Shown: positions 1 through 11,917 of the stretch, piece after piece
How positions within the stretch are numbered: the stretch's first letter is position 1
Layout of the letters: each line of letters begins with the position of its first letter
Assembly: GCA_963277665.1 (NCBI GenBank)
Contig: OY728122.1
Span: 2,123,520,024 to 2,123,584,023 of the forward strand
Direction of reading: 5' to 3'
DNA from: Viscum album
Lineage: Eukaryota; Streptophyta; Magnoliopsida; Santalales; Viscaceae
DNA length: 64,000 nt
Position numbers and translations under genes: made by a program
Notes under the pieces: generated by a model
Database searches by the model: none
Told to the model about the DNA's origin: nothing
What the model saw: the letters and a program-made list of their open reading frames with translations, nothing else

Positions 1-1869
1 CGGCGCATTAGGAACCGGGCTCAGATGTGTCCTGATGCATGAGCGAGCAGTGATCGCATATGGTTCAGAATAGCTGAGATAGTATGAGAAGAACTATGCT
101 ACTCATGACCTAGATTCAGTAGCAATAGTCTTCACCTTGAAGATGTGGAGACATTACTTGATGGGTGAGCATTTTACAGTCTACTCGGATCAATAGAGTC
201 TTAGGTATATCTTCTCTCATAAGGACCTAAACCTAAGACAGCGGTGTTGTCTTGAGTTCTTCCAGTAATATGACTTTGAGATAATCTATACTCCAGGAAA
301 GGGGAATGTTGTTGCAGATACATTTAGTAAGAGCTCTGGTATATAGCTATTAGGCGAGGCGACAGAGCAGCTAGACGCTTTGCAGATATTTTTTGTGGAT
401 CAAGATGGAGCAGCTTTTCATTAGTCTCTTACAATCACTCCCTCAGTTCTTCAGCGAGTCAGGGAGGCGCAGCGTGGGGACGCTGACTGCGAGACTCAAC
501 GTGCTCAGATATCCACAGGATAGGCACCTGATGGATTTTCTAAAGGTGGGGAGGACGTAATTCTCTTCAGAGGATGTACCATGGTACCAGTGTCACTTCA
601 ATAGGAAGTGTTGAGGGAGTTCCACACATCCACTCTAGCAGTACATCTAAGAGTGGAGAAGATGTATCAGGATCTCCGACGACAGCACTGGTGGCCAGGA
701 ATGAATAAAGAAGTAGCAGAGTTTGCTTCTTAGTGCCTCACTTGTCAGCAAATAAAGGCAGAGATCAGGTACCATCAGGCTTAGTTCATCCTTTAGAGGT
801 CCTAGAGTGGGAGTGGGATGGGATATCCGTGTACTTCGTGATAGTAATTTCAGGTACATCCAGAGGTCATGATTCAATTTGGGTGATCATCGACTGACTC
901 ACCAAGTCAGCCCACTTCCTACCAATCATAGATCAGGGTTCAGTAGAGAGCCTGGGATTCCTCTATGTGAAAGAGATTGTACGGTTACATGGATTACCCT
1001 TGATGATTGTCTTCGATCATGATGCACGTTTTACTTCCCGGCTATGTAAGGGGTTGCATTAGGCTTTCGGGACGCAGCTTCGTTTGATCACCGCCTTCCA
1101 TCCTCAGAAGGATGGCCAGACTGAGAGGAGCATTCAGACCCTCAAAGGCATTCTATGTGCATGTGTCCTTGACTTCGATCGCAGCTGGGAGGATCACTTA
1201 CCTTTGGTGGAGTTTTCATACAACAACAGCTATCATTCCACCATTGGGATAGAACCTTTTGAGGCGTTGTACGGGCGAACATGCAGATCAACTTTTTGCA
1301 AGATTGACCCAGGGGAGTCAGCACTAGTGGGACCAAAGATTGTATAAGCTACCACAAATAAAGTGCAGATCATCTAGGAGTGGATGAAGACTGCACAGAG
1401 CAGGCATAAGTCTTATTCTGATAGGAGACGAATACCTCTAGAGTTCGAGGATGGAAACCACGCCTTTCTACGGGTGTGACCCCGATGAGGTTTACGGAGA
1501 TTTGTCCGATGAGGCAAGTTATCTCTAAGCTTCATCGGACCTTTTCAGGTCCTCTTCAGAGTTTCCGAGGTGGCTTACTGCCTTGCTCTTTCACCTCAAT
1601 TGCACCGGGTGCACGACGTCTTCCATGTATCCCAGCTAAGGAGATACATGCATGACACTTCTCACATCATTGACCATAGGGAGCTAGATGTCGATGATGG
1701 GGCGACTTTTACAGAGGTTCTAGAGGAGATTGAGGATCGACAGGAGTGGGTCCTTCGTGGATTGTCGATACCTCTGGTGCGCATCCGCTGGTATCATGGG
1801 AACCTCCCGGAGAGCACATGGGAGTGAGAGGCTCAAATATGTGCTCAGTACCCCCACTTGTTCCCTTAG
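1..1869 (+). pseudogene. Ty3/gypsy pol remnant: RNase H, integrase, C-terminal domain (element 1)
   Basis: This is the right-hand end of a decayed gypsy polyprotein; the left part lies outside the window. RNase H text runs to about 345 (FSHKDLNLRQR near 210, YTPGKGNVVADTFSK near 290). The integrase zinc finger follows: FHTS near 622, a second His near 642, CLTC near 734-745. The integrase core includes DDE-type residues in FDHDARFTS (about 1012) and DGQTERSIQTLKG (about 1111), with EFSYNNSYHSTIG after it. From 1570 a GPY/F-type segment (HDVFHVSQLRRY) leads into a Tekay-style tail ending PESTWE and YPHLF. Stops and frame changes occur throughout, for example at 1345-1347 and in the tail. Family is certain; Tekay clade is inferred from the C-terminal tail and the close likeness to the element at 9013-20154. 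Confidence 0.9.
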
Positions 1870-1902
1870 TTTGGGTTGTGTCTTACAGTGATTCAAAGCC
1901 CG

Positions 1903-1915
1903 AAGGTGGGGAGAA
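1903..1915 (+). other. Polypurine tract of element 1
   Basis: The purine-rich run AAGGTGGGGAGAA (one T) lies directly before TGTAAAGACCC, the start of the adjoining LTR. This is where plus-strand DNA synthesis is primed in LTR retrotransposons, and its exact abutment on TGT fixes the LTR start. Confidence 0.85.
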
Positions 1916-2888
1916 TGTAAAGACCCAGAATTTCCCTGAATATGTTTTAAATTATATGGAATTCTATGAGTCTACAAAAATTTACGACGCGTGATTCCGA
2001 GGCCCAGTGTGCCTGGAATAAATTTATGAATTTTTTTCAGGTACGTTCAGTAAACGTGTGAGCGGGTTTTTTTGTAACTTTTTCACCGGTGATCGGAACT
2101 GAAATCCTAGGGTAATGTTGAACTTGCAGCACCATTATTCTCATAAGGAGACCTTCACCTTGACCACATTTGGTCGAGGGTGAAAGTTATTTTTTCACTT
2201 TTCGTGGGAAAATAAATATAAAATTATTTTAACATTTTATTTTTATTCTGGAAATCCCTAAACATGGGTTCTTGAGGTGGGGACCACCGAGCCCAAAACC
2301 TCCCAATTTGAATTTACGGGTTGGGACCACCAAACACCCTAAACTCCTTCTTTAATATTGAGATAACTCTTGAACTACCCTTTAATGAGAGATAACCTTT
2401 GGTATCCTCCCACTTAAATGGTTTCAACCACATCGTAATTAATGATGTCAATTTAATTTTGTGCCAATAATTAAATTCATGAAACACAACATATTGGCTA
2501 CTTTTCTTTTTGGGTGGAATTGGGAGAAAGGGTTGGAAGAGGAGAACCTTGTTGAAATTCTTCTTCTCCAACGACGAACACAAATGTTATCCAACATCTT
2601 TGACTTCTTCCCCGAGACATCCTCCAATGTGGGACATCATCAATCGACGATTGTCCTTCCCTCCTCATCGACTTCAAAAAACAAAGGAGGTAGGGGTGTG
2701 TTTTAAATTGATTAATGTTAATTTTTTCCCCTCATATTGAATCATCCCCCTTGAGTCGCTTGCTACCGCTCTAACGCAGAGGTTGTGGTCCAAACAAATG
2801 TGGCTCGACCTCTTCGTCATTCTTCATGAATGGTGTGTTCTTTGAGATGGAAAAAGATGGCTTTGTGCCATAGTTACAAACGAAGGGC

Positions 2889-3460
2889 GGCCGACCAAAC
2901 TGGACGCCGGAAAAGGCGCGGCGCGCGACCTCACCCCACCGAGAGGACAGTTGGTGATCTGGCAAGCCATGGCGGACTGCCACGCCGCACCCCGGCTGCC
3001 CTGTCGGACCGCGGCCTCCGCACCACCTCACGTCGCCACAGCCTCTGCGCTGCATCGTGGCCTCTGCGGGCCCCGCATCCTCCGGCACCCTGGGGCCTCC
3101 ACCGCTTCGTGGCCCTACGCTGCCCGCGGCCCCGCGCCACCTGCGGCCTCTACAGCCCCCGCAGCCTCCACCGCTCCCCGGACTCTGTGTCCCTCGTGAC
3201 CTCTGCCGCTATGCGACCCCCACAGCCTCCACAGCCTCGCGCCACTCGTGGCGTCTGCGGCCGCCCCACCACCCCGCGGGCCGCTGCCCAGGTCGGGCAG
3301 CCGAGAGCGGGTCGGGCCTGACCCAGTGATTTACGCCACCCAGCGGGTCGGGCCGGATTGACCAGAACTGGGTCAACCTCGGCTAGGTCGGTCAGACCGG
3401 GTTGGACCGGACCTGGACCAGTTTCGACCCTATATACTCCTTTTGTCATAAATTTGGCAC
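2889..3460. other. GC-rich block inside the LTR
   Basis: About 570 bases are very rich in G and C with many CpG, in a window that is otherwise strongly AT-rich. Long open frames on both strands here are by-products of composition: they are low-complexity proline, alanine and arginine text without recognisable domains. The block ends just before a TATA-like motif, so it most likely belongs to the U3 promoter region of the LTR. Confidence 0.7.
3430..3437 (+). promoter_or_regulatory. Candidate TATA box of element 1 LTR
   Basis: CTATATACTCC lies immediately downstream of the GC-rich block, a plausible U3/R transition. It is a short motif in AT-rich DNA and is supported only by position. Confidence 0.3.
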
Positions 3461-3792
3461 CAGGCATCCGTTTGAAGAACCATTTATGGCATCGAAAACC
3501 TTGGAGTGAGACGGTCCATTTGGTATACCCAAATGGAGATTATGATAATGTTCAGGTATGGTCAGGTTGGATTGTGCACAGATTCAAATGGGCCCTCGGG
3601 ACTAAAAGGTTAATAACTTACAGACCGGGAGTCTTTTTCACGCACCGTCTGTTACATTGAGACCCCTATGACGTGGCAATACTTAGAGATAATTCTTCGT
3701 GAGACATCATGGTAGTTTCAGTATTGACCAATGGCTTGTCAAGCGGACCCTCCTAGAGACAGGTGAGCTTAGTGCGGGGACCCTATAGCTGG

Positions 3793-4225
3793 TGTGACGA
3801 TTTACTAGGATTTTGTGTGGGTATGACGATGTACTTATGATGTATTAGGATCTTGTGTGGGTCTGATGACGTACCAACGATGTACTAGGATCACGTGTGG
3901 GTCTGACGATGTACTAATGATGTACTAAGATCATGTGTGGGTCTGACGATGTACTGATGATGTACTAGGATCCTGTGTGGGTTTGACGACGTTCTAATGA
4001 AGTACTAGGATCCTGTATGGGTCTGAAGATGTACTGACAATGTACTAGGATCCTGTGGGGGTCTGAAGACATACTAAAGATGTACTAGGATCCTGTGTGG
4101 GTCTGCCGATGTACTAGGATACTATGAGGGTCTGATGAGATCCTAGGATTCAGTGTGGGTCTGACGATGTACTACAATCCTCTGTGGGTTTGATGATGAT
4201 TTATGATCCTTCGTGGGTCTTCCTC
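3793..4225 (+). repeat. Tandem array, about 40 bp unit, in LTR
   Basis: A unit of about 40 bases (core ACTAGGATCCTGTGTGGGTC followed by TGACGATGTACT) repeats about eight times with imperfect copies, then three or so shortened copies. The variation between units looks like ordinary minisatellite drift. Confidence 0.85.
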
Positions 4226-5459
4226 TTAACAGAGTAAGATGATTCAGTAGTTACATCTAATCATCTCTACTATTGTACCTAAGTTATACATGGTGTGAGA
4301 TGATTCTGTACTTATGTGGTACTTTCCTTCGTGGTAATACCTTGGTGGTATTCTTCTGTGTGGCGTACTTGTGTGGTACTTACCTTTGTGGTATTCCTTC
4401 AATTGTGGAACAGTTGATCTTTGAGCTAATGAGTTGGGCCTTGTGTTTCCTCATGGTTGAGATGGGTTTACTTGATTACATAGATATATTTATGGGAATA
4501 TAAGTAAGGATATTTTTCAGTTGTTTCCATGCTCTGTGTTTTATCCTTTGTGTATTTTGAGAGACCTTGAGGGTCTCATGGTCCCTAATGGGTATCGGTA
4601 TACCCACCCATGCACGGGCTATGACCGCACCTCATTGTGTTTGGTGCAGATGACAGACTACGCTGACTGAGGATGAGAGTACCAGGACAGGAGGTAGCTT
4701 GGGGGTGGACCCTAGACAATATTTACTATAGGGACGACTGATCGATAGTTGTACCTACCCTTCAGATAGGATCCTCAACGGGTGATCACAGGAGCTGTTC
4801 CGGTTTACTTGTACATTCAGTTTCTTGTTCTTTCCAGTTGGGCTTGTATTCTGGCCCATTTAATTACTTACTATACTCACTCTGTTTACTATTCAGTTTA
4901 CTTGAGTTCGTATCTTGTTGTGTGCTTGGTTGTGTGTGTTGCAGGTTATAAAGGCAATTCCTTCCCAGTTTTAGAGAATACGCCTTCGGTGCTAGTCTCC
5001 ATCCACTGGCCTATGGAAGGTAGGCTTGGGGTAGTCACAGCACGGGCCCCAGGGGATGAATCATGACATATATGCTCACACCTAGTATGGATAATCCGGT
5101 GAACATATAAATTTATAGTCAATATTTCAAGAACATGGGTATCCAATGGATTTTTAAGGCTTGTTATATATTCTAGTCATAGGATTTTGTTTTTTCTCGA
5201 CCTTGACATTTGAGATGGTGGTATGGGGTACTATAGGACCATTTGGAACATTGCCTATATATGAATATTTTTCTTCAATTTTTGAATGTCCCAGGCCTCG
5301 CCTAGCATTAATTTATTGTTTCCTATTTATAAACTTTAGACTACACCTTGTATAGTTTGATTTCAAAAATATAAATATATCATTGTTTCTTTCATGCTAT
5401 TATTTATTCTAAAAATTGTTGTTTAATTTTATAAACAAACAATATAGGGGTGTGTGACA

Positions 5460-8361
5460 TCTACATGTCACTATTATATAGTGTATTAGTTAATTATGAG
5501 TACTTTTGAATTTTGGAGTGTTTTTTCTATTTTGGATATGCAATAATTATAGACTATAGTAGGTCATGCCACAATAATGGTAGATCATGTTCCAATAGGT
5601 TTTACCCATACGGGAATTGTGTAATTATGAAAGGAAGTTGCGGCATGATGAGACGTGAATAGTAGAGTCATTTTCTAGGGAGGTGTAGTGCACCACTATG
5701 AGTGTAGGTCACATCGTAACATGAAATAGGAAGTGGGAGTTTGTTTATATTTAACTTCAAGGAGGTGATTCATGTCACAACTAGGGTTGGTTAATCCATA
5801 ATGCTTATTCGGGGGAGGTGAGTTATTTCGTGATCAGTGCATCGTATAATAGCCCACCTAGCCTAGGTTTTACTTTGTGTGATTTTTCCTCTCTCATCCT
5901 ATAATATTTAATCCTTTTAAGGATTCCTTTTCCCCTCTCTCATGTGGGAGACTCTTGGGAGATCTCAAGGGGGTTCCTCCATTCTTCTCTCTTTGATATA
6001 AGCTCCTCCATGCTCTATTTAAAATTCCTTTAAAGGTAAATACATTACTTCCTCCTCAATATTCTTCTCTTCTTCTCCCTCCTTACATACCCCTCAGTTT
6101 TCTTTTCTCTTTCAAACCATAATTCCCATGGAATATAAATTTATGTTTTTACTTCATTTAATCATAGGGTATTGGATGTCTAGGGATTGTAGAGACCATT
6201 CCAACTTGAGGTGTTTCTTCAACCACCATATATGGATGGTTTCTTCTTTATTGTGGTCGGTGTTTTTGTTGAATTTCTTTATTCCATATATCATGAAATT
6301 ATTTACTATTTCTAAAGTTATTTCATATCATATATACCTATATGTAATACCCATAAAAAAATTTTCAATGGTTTTTATTGATTTTTATACTTTTCATAAA
6401 TGATATATTCATGGTTATCTAGATTTTATTTTTAAATAAAATGTCCATGTGTGAAAAGTGATTGATTAAATTCCCAAGAGGCTCTTTAAAAAGAATTAAA
6501 AAAATTAATGAGTTATTTATAATAGGTTTTATTTTTCAATGTGAAATCATGTTTTAATGTATTTTTTTAAAGAATTGTTAACATTTGAAATATTTTGTGA
6601 TGATTTTAAATGGGATTGATGTTTTCTAAATTCTTTCTAAAGGTTTCTACCATTATTTTGTTTGCAAAGGAAAGTTTTATAACATGGTCATCCAAGTTGG
6701 TTTTAAAGTCTCTGTAGTAATTTTAAAAAAATTGTACTTGATATTGTGATACTGTCAGTTGTTGAGCCCCTTATGTGTTATATTGATTTTTTTGAAATAT
6801 GAAAAGAATTAGTTGTTAAGTATTCTTATACATGGATTTCAAAGAGTCTTGGTTCTTGGGAGGGTGTTTGAAGTCATATGAGATTTATATATTTTATTAC
6901 TGATAATACGATGCATTATTTTCTCACATCCTCTTTCTTGATTTCATGGGAAGCCTAGAAAATAAGGCGATGTTTCTATTTATGCTACAGTGGTTATATT
7001 ATGAAGTGATTATTGTCCCTTAGTGGTGCACTCTTCCATAGAAATGAGAGTTTCCGTAATGAGACTAATGAGAATGAATTTGGTGGACTGTATATAGGAA
7101 CGAAACATAGGTTGGAATTTGTTTTCTAGTTCAGTATTGTTGATGAACATATACCATAAGGACACAGTGAGTTTCACATGACACTTAAAGAATTGTGATG
7201 ACTCTATTTAGAGGATTAACATTCTATATATTATTATTTCCCCTTCCTATCATTGTGATTATGTGGAACCATTTTCACGTTAATTTTTTTCATTACCATT
7301 TTTTATGATTTGGTGTCATTTCGTATTTTTATCCATATCTATTTATGGTTTGGAATGTTTTATAAATTGATATTAAATGTGGATTTTAATGGGATGGTTT
7401 TAAAGGAAAGAGAAAAAATTTCTCTATGCACCAAGTTTCCAAAAAAATATTTTAAAATAAGAAAAATAGTTTTGTTTGTTTTTCAAATTTAAAGGTCCTC
7501 GTTTCTTTTTTTTTGAAATATTTTACTTTAAAAAGTTGTAGATACAACCTTGTTTTATGAAAAGGGTGTGCATAATTTATAAAAATGGTAAAAAAATTAT
7601 AGTTTTTTCTTTTCACTTTTTCTCATGGAAAACATACATTAAAATTATATTTCAAACTAGAATTATTGACATTTTTGATATAAGGAATTGAATGGGATAT
7701 TTAGTGAAATACTACTGGGCTCTTTTAACTCACACCCCACATACAAACTGAGGTGTGTATTTGTGTGAATATTATGTTTTCTCTCAGGATACTAGGTTTT
7801 TATCCCATTAATTTGATGTTTTTAGTCCATTGAAAGATGTATTAAAATGTGATGTTGATCATGGGTCACCTGGATGTTCTTTCACCATTCATTCTGTCTT
7901 GAATTTTATTTCTGGGATGTTCGTGTATTGTCCACTTAATTCATCTATTCTCGATTTATATCATTTTCTATTTTAGTTTATGTGATGATATTTATTACAC
8001 AATATATTGTTGAAGTGATCTATAGATATTTAAATTATTTATGTTCTAGAATTTGAATAGTCACTTATATCGATTATGTATTGTTTCTATTTTCATTACA
8101 TTTATACATTCTTTTGAGTGATTATTTTTTAAAAAAAATAAATTATATTTTCAGAGAATTTCTATGTATAGATCCACCAGTCAGGATTCTTTATAAATTT
8201 TCCACTACATTAGATAATTATTATATGATGGTAAAACTATTCCCAAGTATGTGTTTTTAATTCCCATGAACTATTTTGTAGCCCAACTAGATTGTGAATT
8301 CTCTTTAGGTCTAGTGGTGGGTCAGGTCATGTGATGTGTTCCATTAACCTAGGTCATTTCA
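5460..8361 (+). repeat. LTR-like sequence of element X (right part at least)
   Basis: AT-rich non-coding DNA between the element 1 LTR and a Met-type primer binding site at 8370. The proposed end is CATTTCA at 8355-8361. An internal stretch at about 5860-6130 looks like an LTR promoter and leader: a pyrimidine-rich run, GATATAAGC near 5995, then more CT-rich text. No coding domain is visible. The left end is unknown; it may start at TGTCAC (5466), or element 1 may have landed inside it. No partner LTR was found in the window. Confidence 0.45.
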
Positions 8362-8369
8362 TTGGAAAA

Positions 8370-8381
8370 TGGTATCAAGGC
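8370..8381 (+). other. Primer binding site (tRNA-iMet type) of element X
   Basis: TGGTATCAAGGC matches the plant consensus TGGTATCAGAGC, complementary to the 3' end of initiator Met tRNA, with a couple of mismatches. It marks the 5' leader of an LTR retrotransposon whose LTR ends just upstream. Confidence 0.6.
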
Positions 8382-9012
8382 CTAGGTTTCCAAAAGGTAT
8401 GGGTTAATAAAGATCACTCTTTTTATTTTGGGAATTATTCCAGTATAGCGATAAGAATTTAATAACATTAATGGTAGGTGTGAAGTGATTCTAGCTAGTT
8501 ATTTCTCATATTGAACCTCATGTTACCATTGGTAGTGAGGATTTGAATCTTTAATATTAGTTTTGTTTGTTATTATTGATTTATTTGTGATATTTGATTG
8601 GATTTTGTTTTATGTTTATGGGAAGTATCATTTTATGTGGTTGAGTTTGTTTTCTATCAAATGACGTATTTTGTGAAATGTTTTTATTTAAAACTTGAAT
8701 TTAACGAATTTTTTTTAAAATATCTTGAATTTTAGTAATAGTGGGTAATCTCATAAGTAAATAAGGGGATTTTTTTCAAATAAAAGTATATCTTACTTTT
8801 AAAAAAGTTAGACATTTTTAAATTAATATGAAATGTTTTAAAATGTTTCATTACTTTCAAAATCATTCTTAATTTTAGAAAGGAGTTTTTGGACCAATTT
8901 CCTAGAGGCGTGTGTTCTAAAATTAATCTTATGAAATTGTTTTACTCAAGTGACATGTGATTTTAGTTTTTTTCCCTTAGTTTATAATGGGACCGTTTGA
9001 TTTGATATTGAG
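8382..9012 (+). other. Leader of element X, non-coding
   Basis: AT-rich sequence with no supportable reading frame between the X primer site and the insertion point of the 9013-20154 element. Its continuation after that insertion starts at 20155. Confidence 0.4.
9008..9012 (+). repeat. Target site duplication, left (TTGAG)
   Basis: TTGAG directly precedes the TGTAATGG start of the LTR and recurs exactly at 20155-20159 after the 3' LTR end. A perfect 5 bp duplication is the expected mark of integrase-mediated insertion. Confidence 0.9.
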
Positions 9013-9194
9013 TGTAATGGTCTGGACCTCTCCGGCCCATTCCTTTGTCAAAAGTAAGGTCACGAAGTGTTCTGGAGGGTAAAATGGACTTTTCCCACAC
9101 TTTCCAGAATTTTGTAAATACACTCCATGTAGTGTGAGTACACGTCGTGTATCACCTTTCCAGTTATACCTCATGTTAGATGTCGTGTCCTTTC

Positions 9195-9440
9195 CGTGTG
9201 AAAAAAATGAGTACATATCGTGTATCCAATACTACACGCCATGTATTCCCTCCCCACGTACGCGTTACCCTCAAACCGTGTGTTGACCATTCAACGGTCG
9301 TGTGCCATGTTGGAGTCATGTCCTTGCCATGTAAACTAAATGAGTACATGCCGTGTATCCAATACTACACGTCGTGTAGTCCCTCCCCGTGTACGCTTTA
9401 CCTTCAAGTCGTGTGTTGACCAGTCAACGGCCACGTTCTG
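9195..9440 (+). repeat. Tandem U3 repeat with paired TTGAC motifs
   Basis: Two imperfect copies about 135 bases apart share GAGTACAT..CGTGTATCCAA, a CCCTCCCC run and GTGTTGACC..TCAACGG. Each has TTGAC facing an inverted partner (TTGACCATTCAA at 9283-9294, TTGACCAGTCAA at 9416-9427), the core of WRKY-factor W-boxes. The 3' LTR has the same at 17553-17564 and 17686-17697. A role in stress-responsive transcription is inference. Confidence 0.6.
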
Positions 9441-9539
9441 CGTTGAAGGCTGTGTTGGAAGCCGCGTGGTGACCGTGTGAAATGGACGAGTACATGTCAT
9501 GTACCATAAAGTACATGCTGTGTAATTTTTTTTCTCTCC

Positions 9540-9547
9540 TATAAAAG
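9540..9547 (+). promoter_or_regulatory. TATA box of 5' LTR
   Basis: TATAAAAG lies in CTATAAAAGGAGGG, followed by a CT-rich tract typical of plant leaders. The same motif and context recur in the 3' LTR at 17789-17796. Transcription would start about 30 bases downstream, at the U3/R border. Confidence 0.75.
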
Positions 9548-11069
9548 GAGGGTTCCCCTCCTCCTTTTCAACTCACCCCTCTCCTCCCCATTCCTCTGAG
9601 CAGAGCTCTCCCAAGAGACTCAAAGGCTTCTTTTCTTCCAAAACTTCTTCGTCTGAGCTCCGATTTACGATCCGTCAGCGGCCACAGGATCGTAACGATG
9701 AGGCGGAACTTCTTCGCTTGGATCCGTTGTATTTCCTTCGGCCTTTCCTTTCCAACTTCCACCTGAGTAGGTTTTTCCGGGACTCGACAGAAGTAACGGG
9801 CACCGACGGACATCTTCTAAAGTTGATCCGGGGGAGCGTTGTGATCAGAACCTATTTAGGTAGGGATCTTACCTTCATCTCTCTTTAAATTTTGCATCAT
9901 ATGGGGTGGGTATCCTCCTGTTTTCATGAGAAACAGTTGAACCAATTAGCGATGATAATAACTGGTTAAAGAACGGGGATGGGGAAGTTGTTATGTTTAT
10001 CTTTATATCCTGTGATATTATGTTGTCAATTGAATAGGCTTATCCCTACTGAAAATCAAGGTAGTTGGGGGAATTTTCTTGTGAAATTAAATTTTTCCCT
10101 ATCTTCTAGACCGTTTTGTGAATGAAACCTTATGGAATGTGGGTTTTGGTTAATCACGTAAAGTTGGCTGATTAAAATCTGGAACCCTTGTGTGATCACC
10201 CCGGTTAAACAAAATGGAATAATGAACGTGTGGGTTTTTTCTTGGTTACGTGGTGTGTGAAAGGGGGGGTGAATCCTGGCTTGTTACGAAAAGAATGAGC
10301 AGCGGGGATGCAGTTTTTTTGGTTGTGGGTTGGTGTGAATGCTATGTTGGTGATGGGCAGTGGGGCTGCAATAAATGGTATCAAGGGATGATGATGTGCG
10401 GTGTGGTTGTGGTTATGGCGGTTGGCAGTGGGGCTGTAGGAATGGGTTTGAATGTGAACGAACTATGGGTTGTGAATAATAAATAAAAGTGGAAGAGTTA
10501 ATGAATGGTGGGGCATGGTAATGGAACGGGAATAATAATCATTGTGGTTGGTTGGTTAATAAGAAGGACTTGGTGGTGTTTCTTGTCTTTTCCTAACTTG
10601 ATTTGTGGATGGCAGGGATATTTTTCACAAATGATTGATATGGTTGGTTGTGGATAGTTTCCCAGTAATTAAGGAACTAATAAACTAATTCTGCTGAAAC
10701 GCGAAAACCTAAATGGGGTTGGGGTTGTTTGTTGTATGCATGCTTTGTGGTAGCAGTGTCGAGTCACATGCTCAGTTTCTCTTTTTAGAAGCCATATATT
10801 GGGCTGAGTGTTTGGTATATATATATGTATCTGTATCTTTGTGATTTTTCACACCACAACCATGTTGAGCACTTAGTGCCGAAAACTCCCATTTCATGGG
10901 AGAGGGTGTTTTCCCCTTAGTTACTAGCTCCTTCCTGCTCCTTCTTCCCTAGGCTGTGATGGATTGAGGCGACCTTACACCCAAGATTCTTCGGGTAGGT
11001 TTCTATTGGGGTGGTTTTAGCCCAAGACTCTTCGGGCAGGTTTTACTATTTCCCAAGAACCTTTAGGAT

Positions 11070-11249
11070 GAGGCCCAGGTGTGTGCGGGCGGGATACGTG
11101 GTTTTGAGGCCCAGGTGTGTGCGGGCGGGATAAGTGGTTGTGAGGCCCAGGTGTGTGCGGGTGGGATACTTGGTTGTGAGGCCCAGGTGTGTGCGGGCGA
11201 GATGTGTGGTTCTTGATGCCCGGGTGTGTGTGGGCGGGAAGAGTGTGGT
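11070..11249 (+). repeat. 36 bp minisatellite, five units (5' LTR)
   Basis: Units start at 11070, 11106, 11142, 11178 and 11215, each built on GAGGCCCAGGTGTGTGCGGG followed by CGGGATACGTGG. The same five-unit array is in the 3' LTR. Confidence 0.92.
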
Positions 11250-11905
11250 AGCTTCAGGATGTTCTCCATTAAGAAGAGCAGCTAACTAGTGGGAAATGGT
11301 GTGGGGTACCCAATACTCTTGTTCTTATATACTACTACAACCTGTTGTGATTGTGTTTTTGGTGAGTGTGGCTGGTGAGGTTGGGTGGATATATTTCCCT
11401 ACGAGGTTTCTTCTGTTGTTCTCACGGGACATTAGGATGTATCCCCACCTGTGCATGAGAGCTTTAGGTTTCCCTACTGAGTGTACTTGTATGCTCACCC
11501 TACGTTTACTTTCAGGTTTCCAGGAGGACTACCAGGGCCGTGCGGGACCCTACTAGTCAGGACAGTTTGAGTTGTTGCAGTTGTTGTACACTTGTTTCTT
11601 TTGGTATTGTAGTATGAGCTTTCTTTTACTTTTACCTTGTTTCAGAACTATTTAAACATGCATGTGGGATTGGTTTGGGTTTATTTCTATACACTTGTTC
11701 TTTTCCTTTTTGGTGGTTGACATGTCCTATTTCCTGATCTTAAATAATAAAAAGGGTAATGCCTCCCATATTTGTGGAAACTCATACCCTTGGTTCTATT
11801 CGCCACCCCGGGGCCTACTAGAGGCGGGACTTGGGGGTCATTATCTCTCTTTCACCATTTCCAGCTCAGTAGAGGCATCTTTGGTTGGAGGAGGTCATAA
11901 CAGAA

Positions 11906-11917
11906 TGGTATCAGAGG
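11906..11917 (+). other. Primer binding site (tRNA-iMet type)
   Basis: TGGTATCAGAGG matches the first 11 bases of the plant tRNA-iMet primer site consensus and lies 3 bases after the LTR end. First-strand cDNA synthesis would start here. Confidence 0.92.

Larger units (their letters stand above)
1916..5459 (+). mobile_element. 3' LTR of element 1 (about 3.5 kb)
   Basis: The LTR starts TGTAAAGACCCAG right after the polypurine tract and is proposed to end at GGGGTGTGTGACA (5447-5459), giving the TG...CA ends usual for gypsy LTRs that begin TGTAAAGACCC. No protein-coding content was recognised. It holds a GC-rich block with a TATA-like motif after it, a 40 bp tandem array and AT-rich flanks. 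The matching 5' LTR and 5' target duplication lie outside the window, so the right end rests on the terminal motif alone. Confidence 0.75.
9013..11902 (+). mobile_element. 5' LTR of the Tekay-like element
   Basis: Begins TGTAATGGTCTGGACC and ends CATAACA, three bases before the primer site. It aligns along its length with 17304-20154, including a TATA box, an inverted W-box repeat zone and a 36 bp minisatellite. It carries no coding region; open frames inside it are chance. Confidence 0.95.

Noticed and set aside
2771..3467. Overlapping long open frames on both strands (up to 163 codons)
   Set aside because: They lie in a GC-rich block where stop codons are rare by composition. The text is low-complexity Pro/Arg/Ala without domains, and the block is inside an LTR.
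10250..10486. 78-codon Gly/Val-rich open frame
   Set aside because: Lies inside the 5' LTR. The 3' LTR copy does not keep the frame, and composition (GGTTG repeats) explains it.
11063..11269. Minus-strand frame with HTWASQP repeats
   Set aside because: It is the translation of the 36 bp minisatellite on the opposite strand, with no start context or domain.
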